From NCBI GenBank assembly GCA_963969395.1, contig OZ017803.1, positions 13,330,001-13,394,000 of the forward strand: 64,000 nt of DNA, given 5' to 3'. How positions within the stretch are numbered: the first letter of the stretch is position 1; the number at the start of each line of letters is the position of its first letter. Both the position numbers and the translations under genes were made by a program. This stretch comes from Pseudoscleropodium purum. Its lineage: Eukaryota > Streptophyta > Bryopsida > Hypnales > Brachytheciaceae. Under the pieces are notes generated by a model. That model searched no databases and was not told where the DNA came from. It was given only the letters and a program-made list of their open reading frames with translations. Below, piece after piece: positions 1 through 10,965 of this stretch.

Positions 1-1854
1 GTGAGGAACTCTCACCCATGTTATCAATTCTATTTACTTTCATTCTACCCTAAAAAATCCAACCTTGCAACTACTTCTCTTGGTCCACAACAATGGCTTG
101 CATTTAGGAAAGTATACACTTTATGACATTTGTCAAAGGCAAGCCCACCATTTTGACGCATGAATAGAAGTCTCACTAGCAAATGTTTTCATTGTGAATA
201 GACTCTTTTGTCTACTTAGCATCGGTTTTGAAATACGGTACCTACTTGACTTTTGACCCTTAGCAACATTTGTAGCAACATTTGAACATTACTAATATTA
301 ACACTAAAACATGATTCTATAATTGACATTCAACGTTGCTACTGAATGCTGTTCAAAGTTAGCAACAACATTTTGGAACATATTGCTGAAAAACATTGTA
401 TATTTACTAAGGCATGGTCCAAAATTTGCATATTTGTAAAAAGACGTTGCTCAAGCCTATTCTAAAATGTTGTTGATTAACTTTGCAGAAGGCTCTAAAT
501 TCTAGTGAAAACGTTAGGTGGGCTCCTTATCTCATTGAAGCGTAGAAGAGTGAATAGTGCCATCATCCAGCTATCTAATTTTGTAGAGGGCTCTAAATGG
601 GTGAATGCAAGATGATTGGTGAAGTAATGAAATTGTTCAAAATAAAGAGCCCTAGCACATTAAATAGATTTTAGTGTGTAGTGAGGTAGGTGCAGTTCCT
701 ACTATATACGAAACAAATTTTTAGATCAATATGTGCTGAGGCATTAAGAAGGCAAGATGCTTTCGAGGTCAGCAACATAAGTCTCTCAAACCTCTTGATT
801 TAAATATAGCACCGTTGGGTTTTTTAGTACAATTCATTTGGTATATTTTCTTGCATTGCCAGATTTACATAGATGAGTATGACTTGGCTAGAAGAAAAAT
901 TCATACATCAGATCTTTTGATGGGTTGCGTCAAATGTGTTGTGAATCAAGACAGAGTGCAAAAGGAGGTGGAGGAGGGTAGGTGGATGTCATAGGGCAAT
1001 TGTTTCTATGTGAAAAACATTCAAGGTAGTTTCCTACACTCAGTTTTATCTTTAGTCCAAATAGAGCCTACATCAAGATTTCTTTTCTTGTCGTTAGAGT
1101 GAAAATTGTCTCAAAGATTTAATAGAGAATCCACCCCAAGAGATATTCTATAAAACTTAGTCACCTTACATGGTTTTTACTAGATATTCCTTAAAAATAA
1201 TATTACAATAGTTAAGGTGTAATGCTATTAAGATTTGTAGAATGTCTGGGCAGGTTTTCATCTAAAGGTAGAAGTATCTATTTTAGATAACTTAAGCATT
1301 TTAGACTAGATGATGTAGGAAAGTCATAGGGAACTAAGTTCAATGTGTGCAAAAATAAGGTTATGGAAGAATGCCATAATTAATGAAATTTTTTCTTCAA
1401 AAATGAATATTTTATTGAATATAAAAGTAGACATTGCAATTTCATAGACTCACCAAATGCAGTTAGCTTTGGTACTTCTCCCTAATCCAAGACAGAAGAG
1501 AGATGAATGGACAACAAGGTACAAAGCAAAAATCTTTTTCAATGACCATTGCATCCAATTGGTGTCCACAATAGGTTAGCCTACAAAGCAATTACAAGGG
1601 ACTTGTTTGAAATAGGTAATTCTAGAATCCTCTTTCAATGGCGTGATTATTTTAGACCAGCCTATGACTCTTGTTACCTTGTTTAAGTGTTTATTTGTGT
1701 AGTTCTATGGTTAATCCATTGTAAATCCTAGAATAATATGTGGAGGGATCCTAGAATATCTATAGCCTTTCCCCTAGTTTTCTTTACATTAAAGTGCTTG
1801 AATTCAACTTGTGGGGTGGACAATTTTTTGGTGAGCTAATATGGTGAGTGCCTA
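1..1854. other. intergenic DNA, no gene recognised
   Basis: AT-rich sequence with many stops in all frames. A short run around 850-1010 reads open on the plus strand but matches no family I recognise. Its 3' end may contain further decayed upstream exons of the GH5 pseudogene that follows. Confidence 0.5.
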
Positions 1855-2760
1855 TAGATATCTTTCACTTACGAGTCTTCAACAACATGTCAGCAATAAA
1901 AAGAGGGGAAGAAGAATTGTGCTAGCAAATTCTTCAAGTACATCCACCTAGGAGACCTTTTATATCATCCGCAACCACCCAAACCTATCTATGGTTCACA
2001 TCCAGGCTAACAATGGCATATATCTCCAAGTATTAATTAAAAACCAATGACTTGTACTACACACATTATACCACCAATATTGTGTGATTGGCTTATATCT
2101 TTTATGAATTGTTGATTTAATAAGAGTTGTTGAATGCTATGGTGAAACAAACGAGCTAACATGTTTACATGCATTTTATTCTTATTTATCCGCAAACCAA
2201 GGATGCCAACCAACTCACTACAAATTTTCAGGGCAATCCCAGATGGGATACTAACAATACTACATTTATAATGAAGGTTGAAACTTGGTTGGGAAGTGAG
2301 TATCAACTTATCAACGGTTGGAACCCTACGTTGGCCCTTGGTGTTTTGATGGTGATATAACGTACAATTTCTCCCTCATGCTGAATAGAGAATTAATCTA
2401 CAAATGTTCATTCAACAAAATAAATAAGGCCCTTCAATCATCCATGCAGTGCACACATAGCAATCCACTTAAAAGGTGTTACAACCGGAAGGGTTTTCTA
2501 CTTGGCAGAATGTTTTTTTAATTTCGTAGGTAGTTTTTCACTTTCTATGTAGGATTGACATGTTAGGATTGTATGCTTTGCAAAAACATAGAGAGTCATT
2601 TTTACAGGAGAATGACTTTTGGTTTCTCTGCCAAAATGGCATCAATACAATACGTATTCTAGTGGGGTGGTCGATAGTATCACATCCGAACCCTGCAGCG
2701 CCATGCGTTTCAAGCTCCCTTCAAGCTCTTGTAAATGCATTCTAGTGGCCCAAGCATAAG
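1855..2760 (+). pseudogene. exo-beta-1,3-glucanase-like (GH5) pseudogene, 5' exons only
   Basis: Broken remains of a plant glucan 1,3-beta-glucosidase of glycoside hydrolase family 5; in intact relatives the enzyme cleaves beta-1,3-glucan in the cell wall. Three exon-like blocks are in the family order. 1861-2035 holds FHLRVFNN, then after a frame change RIVLANSSST, ETFYIIRN-like residues and VHIQANNGIYLQ. 2169-2351 holds RWDTNNTTFIMKVE and GSEYQLINGW, followed by a GT donor at 2352. 2571-2760 holds KHRESF, FLCQNGINTIRI and SLQALVNAF. Intact proteins have NAVRIPVGWW and NAFLWA at the last block; here it reads RILVGWS, and a TAG at 2743-2745 interrupts it. The acceptor before the third block reads CAA instead of CAG. 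Exons carrying the two catalytic glutamates were not found downstream. Family assignment is from remembered motifs, so moderate certainty; non-function is well supported. Confidence 0.66.
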
Positions 2761-5224
2761 CACATTTTTCTCAGGCCCTAAACTTGTGGTTTCCACTTCT
2801 TATTCAAGTGATATTTTGAGCCATTCTAATACATTGGATCTACTAGAGTGAATGTTTCAATTTTCTTATTTGTCCTAATGTTAGTCTGAGAAGTCTTTTG
2901 AAACCTCTTGAATCTCTTGGTATGTAGTATTGGGTGGTTGAAATAGAGTTGCAACAGCTTTAAATGAGACTTTCATTGATAGTTTACTATACATTCGTGC
3001 TTTCATGTGAAGATATGTTAAAAACTAAGCATTGTTTGCATTTGAACTTTTGAATGAGGTAAATGTAGCGGTCGTACCGCTCAATATCTTGGAATCTTTC
3101 TACAAATTGGAATACAGTACAGTAAGAAAGCACATAGCTTCGGCCTATATCATTTGGTGTCAATGGATGGAAGGCGATTTCAGAAAACTTTGAGATTGTC
3201 TTATGAGTTGATGAAGTTGTCCTTGATATCCATTTCTACAACCTTTTCAATGACACTCTTTCTTTAATTAACAAGACAACTACCTAGTAGAATACAAACA
3301 ATAAAATCAATATGATTCTTTTCAATATGCGTGATCAGCGTGGTCTAGTGAAGAAGCTCCACATGGCCAAAAAATGCTCTCATATATTTTTGTCGGCAAA
3401 TTCTAATGTACCTAACCTTTGATTTGCATTTGATGTCTGTTTTATAAGTGGTTTCCTTTTTGTATATTCATGAGGTGGAATTTGCATAGCTACAAAGCAC
3501 TCTATTCAACAACTGGAGATTAAAATTTTGTCTCTAAAATCACATGAATATGTATGCTATAGAGCGCAATACTCGGCAATCTCATTAAATATTCTGACCT
3601 AGCTCCAATTGAACTAATTCTAACTACTTCATTTAATCTATGCCATTTTGTTATTCTCAAACATCGATGGGGTATCAATCCAGCCTGGGAAATTTAAAAT
3701 TTTTAGAAATTTTTAATCCAAAAATCACTTCAATGGTCATTTTGAAGCCCGAGTCAAACATTGATAATCTGGTATTTTTCAATGTTTTAAGAAGGATTTG
3801 TGTTATTCATTAATCATTTCATTGTTTCCAAACATTTTTTGTTAATAATGTGGTATTGAATGGCTAGACAATGATTGGATCTTGAATTACTTCAAAAATA
3901 GTTGCTTGATGCTTGATGTCCTTCATGTTGGAGTTCAACTTGATGGATTCCAATTGATTCCTTCAAGATCTCTAACTTCAACTTCTATTTGATCAACCTT
4001 TAATAAAAAGTTATGACAATTTTGGAGAGAATATAGTTTAATTTTGAGTCCAAATGTAGGTGTCCATAAAACAGGTCTCTCTTGGATGCTACTACCTTAA
4101 TTACAAACCTATATTAATCTATAATTATGTTCGGTATAAAATAGACTTTTAAAAAATAATTTTTATGCATTTAATTTGCTAAATGTCAGACTATTTACAT
4201 TGTTGGTTAATCTTATGCTCTATGTTTATGAAGAAGGTGTAAGATAAGTTCAAAGGGAAAATCATGACTATTTCGCAAGTGCAAGTAAGGTAGCCAATCC
4301 ATTTCCAACTACTTGAACAAATACGCATATATTGGAGCGCAAGTTTGTTGAATGCAAAATTTTTTCCATGTACAAAAATAGAGTTTGAAAGGATTGCATA
4401 TTTTTCCAAAATTTTATTATACAAAATGTAATTACTATAAATTCTTTTAGTGGAAGATTCTCTTTAATCTATAATGGCAATATAGACCTTTCTATTTGTC
4501 GTCATAGGCTAATTACAAAATCAACCAAGGGCTAGTTGCAATATTGAAAACCTTGCAACCAATCATATGTGTCATAACTTCTCTAGAATTGTGCCAAAAC
4601 TTCGTGAAAAGAGAGCAACCTATAGATTGGAAATGAAGGGTGATAAAAAATGGGCTAACTCTTAAAATGTCAATTTTCATTAAATTGGAGATATTCCAAT
4701 ATATTAATTGGTACCTTTCCAAATGCTTGTTTTTAACAAATATATAAAATTGGAGATATTTTGAGACATTAATTGGTATCTTTCCAAATGCCTATTTCGA
4801 TACATAAATATATACTACTCTTTCAATTTAGCTTCAACGGGCAATCCATTTCTAACCACCTCCCATTTCCACAATATAGGTTGCTCTCTTTCCAATCATA
4901 GCTCTATTTACATTATAGTTCACCTACGGTAGGACCTATACAATGAAAGCATAGAATGATCATGACATATACATAATTATTACTTGCATCAATTTTATAG
5001 CTAGCCTATAGTCAGAATTGCAATGGCCTATATAACCACAATAGGTTTTACAAAATCTTTGGGAAAAAAATTCAAAATAATTTCAATTTTGACCAAAAAA
5101 ATGTAAATTTATTTGAATCCTTTTTAAATCAATTTTCCTACACAAGAAAAATATTTCCATGAGTACACCTATCTAAGTGATCCAACGGCTATGCTAAATT
5201 CCTTAAGTGGTCGGAAATGAGTTG
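2761..5224. other. intergenic DNA, nothing recognised
   Basis: AT-rich sequence with only short chance reading frames. I see no further GH5 exons, no RNA gene and no clear mobile-element ends. Confidence 0.5.
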
Positions 5225-5390
5225 TCAAAGCTTCGTTGTGCTTTGCAAATTCTCCAAATTCTGTAACAATCCTATGTTTCAAAGTCAAAACTTTGCCATG
5301 TTTTTCAAATTCTTCAAATTCTTTAACAATCCTAAATTCAAAGTCAAAACTTTGCTATATTTGGCAAAATTTCTAAAATATAGGCCAATT
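5225..5390. repeat. 60-bp tandem repeat, about 2.7 copies
   Basis: Copies start near 5225, 5285 and 5344, each beginning TCAAA(A/G)CTT and carrying CAAATTCT(C/T)CAAATTCT then AACAATCCTA. The third copy is partial and more diverged. A short reading frame over it is a by-product of the repeat. Confidence 0.8.
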
Positions 5391-6290
5391 TTAACAAAAT
5401 TTATACACACACTAGTATCCAAAATAGAATAAAATGCTAATACAAACAATTATACAAAACCAAACACAACAAGTTAGTATTAAACATATAACTCTAAGAG
5501 AATTCTCAATTAAGGAATTTTCACTTAAAGAGCTAAAACTTGTAAGCTTACAAACTAGAAGCCCTCTATTCCTCTAAAGTAGCATTGCCAAAATACAATG
5601 AAGGGTAATTCTAGGATTGGTACAAAAAACTTAAAAAATACCAACAAAATAAAATACAAGCTGTATGAGCTTTAAAATATATGCGAATACAAGGCAAGTT
5701 TGATGGAACTCAAATATCCTTTAAAAGAGCTTAAAACACAATAATAATAGAGCAAAAGTTGCTTTAAGAATACAATTTTGACAACATGGCCTCAAATGGC
5801 TAATGTCCAACTAAATAGATTTAAAATAAAACAAGGCAATTCAAAATGAACCTAAGGGGTATTTAAAGCTTAACCATATTGTGTAAATACTCTAAAATTT
5901 TATATCTTCCAATTTTCTAAAAATCAAAGCTTCGTCATAATATCAAAAAAACTGAAATTGAGTATCCAAACTTTAGAGAGTTTATTCCGACCTAATTCTT
6001 TTTAATCAATCAACACTTAGTATATGGACCTTGAGAATTTTGGTTCTAACTCAAAATCTCTCTAAATGACATAATACTTAGCATGTGGACTTTAAGAGTT
6101 TTTGTTCCAATCCAAAATCTTTCGAAATGATAAAAAAGAACAAGTTTTGAAGGGACTCCAATGTTCATCAAAGCAAATTTCAAAAACAACAACAATTGAG
6201 CATAATGGCTTGAAAAACACAAAATAAATAAAAGTTGGCCAAATGACCAATATTCACTAAATGACACAGACATAATAGATAGTACTAATA
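5391..6290. other. intergenic DNA, nothing recognised
   Basis: AT-rich sequence between two tandem arrays, with only short chance frames. Confidence 0.5.
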
Positions 6291-6610
6291 TGTTCTAGAA
6301 GTTTTTATAGTCTTTTAAAAACATCCATAGTTTTTTGGAAACTTTTAGAGTAATTCAAAAACTTCCATAGTCTTCTAAAAATTTTCATAGTCTTTTGGAA
6401 GTTTTCATAATTTTCTGAAAATTTTCATAGTCTTCTAAAAGCTTCCATAGTTTTCTGGAAATTTCCATAGTCTTTTGAAAACTTTTATAGTCTTCTAGAA
6501 GCTTTCATAGTCTTCCCTAGTCTTTTATAATATTTTATATGCTTTTAAAAGCTTCCATAATCTTTCAAAAACTTCCATAGAAGTCCGGGAGCTTCCATAG
6601 AGTTCAAGAA
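6291..6610. repeat. 20-bp tandem array, about 16 units
   Basis: A strict 20-bp register runs for over 300 bp. The unit is close to CTTCCATAGTCTTCTGGAAA, with variation mainly at its edges. Units often juxtapose TTC and GAA half-sites; 6453-6465 reads TTCTGGAAATTTC, a perfect TTCnnGAAnnTTC arrangement as in heat-shock elements. Whether any factor binds is unknown. No gene lies within several kilobases. Confidence 0.88.
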
Positions 6611-7469
6611 GAACCTTTTAGATAGTTGTATATAAAAAGTCGAGGTTGAAACAATCCTTAGTCTCAACAACATATCTCTTAAATGTTAGTTTTCAATCTT
6701 AGCTCCACTCTTGTACTTATCTTGACTCTAATACCAATCTTGTTTGTAAAAAATCATTTTATCTTGTCTCTCTTATCATTTGTAATAGTTTGTCAAGATT
6801 GACTTCAAATTTTGTTTTGCAAAATTTAAACTTAAATTTCTTGTTGCCAATGAACATAGCATCTATCTACTTCAAAGATCATCGTATTAATTCTTACTTT
6901 TGTTATTGATACAACCAAAGAAAAACTAATACTAGAATTTGATTTTTTTGGTTTAAATGTGGATTATCCCTTTGTTTGAAAAATTCAAAAGTACTTAGAA
7001 GTTGGGGATTACCCTCCTCTAAACTAGTATTATTTTTTTTGGCAGAAGTTTTTTCTAAATTGTATACAAACTATCGCGTGAAAACAATCTTAGTATTTAG
7101 AGATTGCTAATAATCCATCTCTAAATTGGTTTTGTTAATTGAATCAATAGTCTTCCCAGATGAACTAAAATGTTAAGAAACGAGGATGCTAACATAGCGA
7201 AATCTAAATTAGAACTCATATTAAAGGCTATTGTCTCTATAAAGACAAATATTCTAAAAGATTTTGCTGAAAAGATCAACACCAATTAAGGAGTAGTAGA
7301 GGTTCCTCAATCCGTATTGTCTACTTTTACTTCAGAGGCAACTTCATCAGTTCAAGATTTCAATCAAAATGTTTCAGCTATAAAGGAGCCAAGTATTAGT
7401 GTTATCAAGAAGTTCATTGATACTTGCTTAAAATTTTGGAAATTTGTAAATCAAATTCAACTCATTACT
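6611..7469. other. intergenic DNA, nothing recognised
   Basis: AT-rich sequence without recognisable coding matches, ending at the target duplication of the first MITE. Confidence 0.5.
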
Positions 7470-7477
7470 ACTCTATA

Positions 7478-7716
7478 CAGGGTTGACAAGACGGTCGGAC
7501 GTCCGGGATGTCCGGATGTGGACATTGTGTTTGTAGCGTCCGCTGACATTCGTGGTCTCAGCGGACGTAGCGTCCGTCGAGACCGCCCCGTCCGCTTGTC
7601 CCCCCGTCCGCCCCGCCCCGCCCGTTCGCCTTCCGACGGCGGGAGGGACGTTGCGTCCATTAGCATCCGGGTTACGGACGCTATTTTGGGGCGGACGTAC
7701 TGATTTGTCAACCCTG
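7478..7716. mobile_element. hAT-type MITE, copy 1, with 8-bp target duplication
   Basis: A 239-bp GC- and CpG-rich block in AT-rich DNA. Its ends are inverted: CAGGGTTGACAA at the left and TTGTCAACCCTG at the right. It is flanked on both sides by ACTCTATA (7470-7477 and 7717-7724). An 8-bp duplication and a CAGGG terminus are typical of the hAT superfamily. It encodes no transposase, so it would be non-autonomous. The interior is rich in GGACG and CGTCC words. A second diverged copy lies about 0.8 kb to the right. Open frames across it on both strands are due to its composition. Confidence 0.9.
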
Positions 7717-7724
7717 ACTCTATA

Positions 7725-8506
7725 ATCTCAACAATACCTTGTAAATAAATCGTACGTAAATTTGATTGGAGCTTTATTCACTTGAGTATTGGACAAGCCT
7801 TGTTGTGGTTTGCACCACAATTTAAAATAAGGTTGCCTATCTTAAGTAACTTCGATACGTTTTTGATAGTTTTTATTGAGGCATTTGGAGAATACAATAA
7901 AAATCGTTAATCAACAACCAAAATCTATACTTTGCGACAATGATTACGTTCAGCTTCATTATTTGTATCTAAATTTCAACAATGTACTTGCAATATCAAT
8001 TGAAACCAAGAAACACTAGTGGGTCAATTGCAATGGGAGCTACAAGATGATATGAAGGATTTACTATTATCATTTTTTAATCCTCAAACATTAAACGAAA
8101 CAATAAGCCAAGCAATGAAATGTGACAATCAATTATTTCAAAGACGTCAAGATTATTGGTCTTCATATTAATATTCCAAAATTTGTCCTTTACTATTATA
8201 TTATAGAACCAACATACTTTGTTAAACTTATATTTATTATTTCAAAATTGTCTTTTATTATTGTATTTCATTTTCATTTTTATATTTAATGAGTAATCAT
8301 TTTCATATTCTTATTTTAAACTATGTAATTTACTTCTTTCTTCTTTCTTTTAAAATTTTTTAAAATTTTTATAGACCTATATATACATTTTTAAATTTTT
8401 TAAATTTTTTAAATTTTTTTTAAATTAAAATTTTTTTTACTAAATTTTTTATAAATAATTGAATGTGTGATATCATGAGAGGATTTCTAGGAGGTCGAGA
8501 AGGCCA
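7725..8506. repeat. AT-rich spacer with (T)n(A)n low-complexity run
   Basis: No gene is seen. 8335-8455 is a low-complexity run of TTTTAAA-type words. The rest is unremarkable AT-rich DNA between the two MITE copies. Confidence 0.6.
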
Positions 8507-8514
8507 CTTCAAGT

Positions 8515-8788
8515 CAAGGTTGACACGATGTCCGGACGCGGACGTTGTGTCCGCTGACATTTGTGTCCCGGCGGACGCAGCGTTCGCTTGTCCCCCGTCC
8601 GTCTGTCCGCCTGATTACGGCCTTCCGATCGACGCGCGGACTGATCTGGTCCGCACGATCTGGGCGTCTGCCTCGGGCCGTCCGCCCCGCCCCGCCCATC
8701 CGCTTTCCGACGGCGGTCGGGACGCTGCGTCCGGACGTCCGGAAAACGGACGCTATTTTGGGGCGGACGTTGACATTTGTCAACCCTG
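8515..8788. mobile_element. hAT-type MITE, copy 2, with 8-bp target duplication
   Basis: A 274-bp GC-rich relative of the element at 7478-7716, in the same orientation. Its left end CAAGGTTGACA has one change from the CAGGG terminus; its right end is TGTCAACCCTG. It is flanked by CTTCAAGT on both sides (8507-8514 and 8789-8796). It shares GTCCGCTGACATT, GGCGGACG and GACGCTATTTTGGGGCGGACGT with copy 1 but is about 35 bp longer in the middle. The different target duplications show two separate insertions. Confidence 0.9.
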
Positions 8789-8796
8789 CTTCAAGT

Positions 8797-9760
8797 TGAT
8801 GCTTTCCGTAGTTCCCTTTGTAAATTTGGTGCACGTTTGATTCCAAAAAATCATTTCCTGGTACATCCCTACAAGAGGGCAACCTTCACCTTATTTCTAA
8901 ACATTATAGTTTTTAGTCATAAGCCTAAATAAACTCACCATGTTCAAATCTAAAATACATAATAAATTTGATCACCAATCCTGATAAATCATTTTTTTCC
9001 ATGTAGAGTATCAATGCTCAAACATAATATTGTACAAGTCAAACTACATTACAAGTATCAACTCTTCCTTGTATACAATATGTAGTGTCAATTCTAAACA
9101 TCGAAATAAATATTGGCAAAAGAAGGTCTAATTTGCAACAAAGTTTCAGAAATTCCATGAGGTAGAGGACCTAACCTGTGCTGTCGTCTAGTTTTTGAGA
9201 TCTAGTCTCGTTCACTAAATCCGAGTTCGAACATCAGGGAATGAACTATGTAAGGCTAGCGTAATGTACTCAAAGCTCACAATGTACAAATTTGCAAAAT
9301 CTAGAGTTTTATTCACCCTTAATCCCACTAAAACCTAGGAAAACATTCATCCGTCCATTATAAAATGAAAGAGACTCAACATGCACGTCTCTGTCCTATC
9401 TAATGTTCTAAGGCTTATGACAATAGTTCAGGATGGACTGACTTGTGTATGGATGCAATGCAGGACTTAGACTTTAGTACAGCCCACTATAGTACTTTGA
9501 AAATAGTACAAATATATGTATTCAATATTTCAAAACAAATTAGAATTAAGGGTTTGGAAAGGCTTACAATAAGTCACCCCAAGGCTCTAGGACAATATGG
9601 CCAATATCAAGGGTTAGCAACTACCTACAATCCCAAATCAATACAAAGCACATTTAAACATTATACTTACAATCATCCAATCAATTTTTTTAATTTTAAT
9701 TTTAATAAATATCTTATTAAATTTTTAATTTTTATCTTTTTATTTTTATTTTACCTCGGT
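8797..9760. other. intergenic DNA, nothing recognised
   Basis: AT-rich sequence. 9680-9755 is a low-complexity AATTTTAAT run. Short open frames here resemble no known protein. Confidence 0.5.
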
Positions 9761-10965
9761 TGATACCCGGCAGACTCCCGGACTTCTAGTCAGGTATCAA
9801 CTCATTTCAAGAACCAGGTAACAATTGAGATTTCAACAGTTCAATTGAGATCCACCCAAGGTCTCAACTCTAACTTGGGACCTCGTCGGGCATCTCACCC
9901 TATCTTGGGACCTGAATCCCAAACCTAATACTTTCCCACAATATGCACAGACTAGATTTCGACATCTAATATCTCATGCGATTTTAGCCCGATTTGAGAA
10001 TTTCTTGAGTCTATCTTGCCTGAAATTCTTTTTTCTTTCCAGCAGTATGATTTACACTTCCTGATTACTTGTACACAAGAAGTTATTCCAGTTCGAAATT
10101 CACTGATTTTGCAAAACTATGACTGTAACATTTTCGATTCACAACCTGGCTACAAATTCCAATTGAATTCAGCCACTTCTAATGCAATGCACACTCACAT
10201 TAACTTTTAACAATGCATCCTAGCAAAGTAATCACATTCAATTTATCTGATCAACCAATTAAAACCAGCCTATGCACACATGTAGAAGCTGGAGCGATTT
10301 TAGTGTCCTCTCTCACATTCACAAGCTTCTCCATACCAACATGAAATTCGCAGGTAATAAACTGGTGCAATCTGAACCTTTGGTCCTGTGATGATTGAGT
10401 CAAAACTCTCATTTCACAAAATCCCGCTCACCCCCCCCATTCATAGTACCAATTTCGTGGCTCCACTCGCAGACTCTGATTCTTCCAACTAGTCTGTTGC
10501 ACAAAATTCTTCACTAGCATTCACAGGTTTTTGAATTAATCAACATTTTCCCCACTGCAATCACCGCAATAACTTGATCTGCGATCCACTCAACAACACA
10601 CACCATCTTCCACTCGGCACCAACACCGGAACTTACAGTGTACATAGTAGCCAAACAATTCAACAACAGGCATACAATCTTTCAAATACACACACGCATT
10701 CAGCAAACACGAATTGCATGCCCCAAACAACAATCGCCCAAATTCACAGCACTGAAAATAAACGCACACAGATTATATTAAAAAGATGAATTTACAGCAC
10801 AAAATTATGCACAAAAAAAATGAAGATGATGAACAACATGGGAGGAGAGAGAAAATGAGAGTAGGAGTAAGATAAATGTCAAATTTTCGGGGGGTGATCG
10901 GAGAGGTCACAGCGCTTGCTTTCAACGCAACGTTCTCACGCGCCTCCTAAAACCCTAGGTTTCTT
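9761..10965. other. compositionally distinct segment of unknown nature
   Basis: About 1.2 kb with clearly more C and G than its surroundings, starting near GATACCCGGCAGACTCCCGG and ending near CACGCGCCTCCTAAAACCCTAGG. A pyrimidine run follows at 10965-11000. Read on the minus strand its right edge looks like a plant 5' leader or LTR edge, but I could not find paired LTRs, target duplications or a coding match. A solo LTR or a decayed promoter/leader are both possible. Confidence 0.3.

Noticed and set aside
800..1010. Possible retrotransposon coding block in the first kilobase
   Set aside because: A short open stretch (RRKIHTSDLLMG, QDRVQKEVEEGRW) matches no RT, RNase H or integrase motif that I know.
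7317..7703. 128-codon plus-strand frame (and 84-codon minus-strand frame) as a gene
   Set aside because: They cross into the hAT-type MITE, whose GC-rich sequence lacks stops. There is no family match and the frames start in unrelated AT-rich DNA.
8463..8882. Overlapping frames of 84-125 codons on both strands
   Set aside because: Same reason: composition of the second MITE, open on both strands at once.
10940..10955. Interstitial telomere-like repeat (AAAACCCTAGG)
   Set aside because: A single unit, not an array; common as a short motif in plant leaders.
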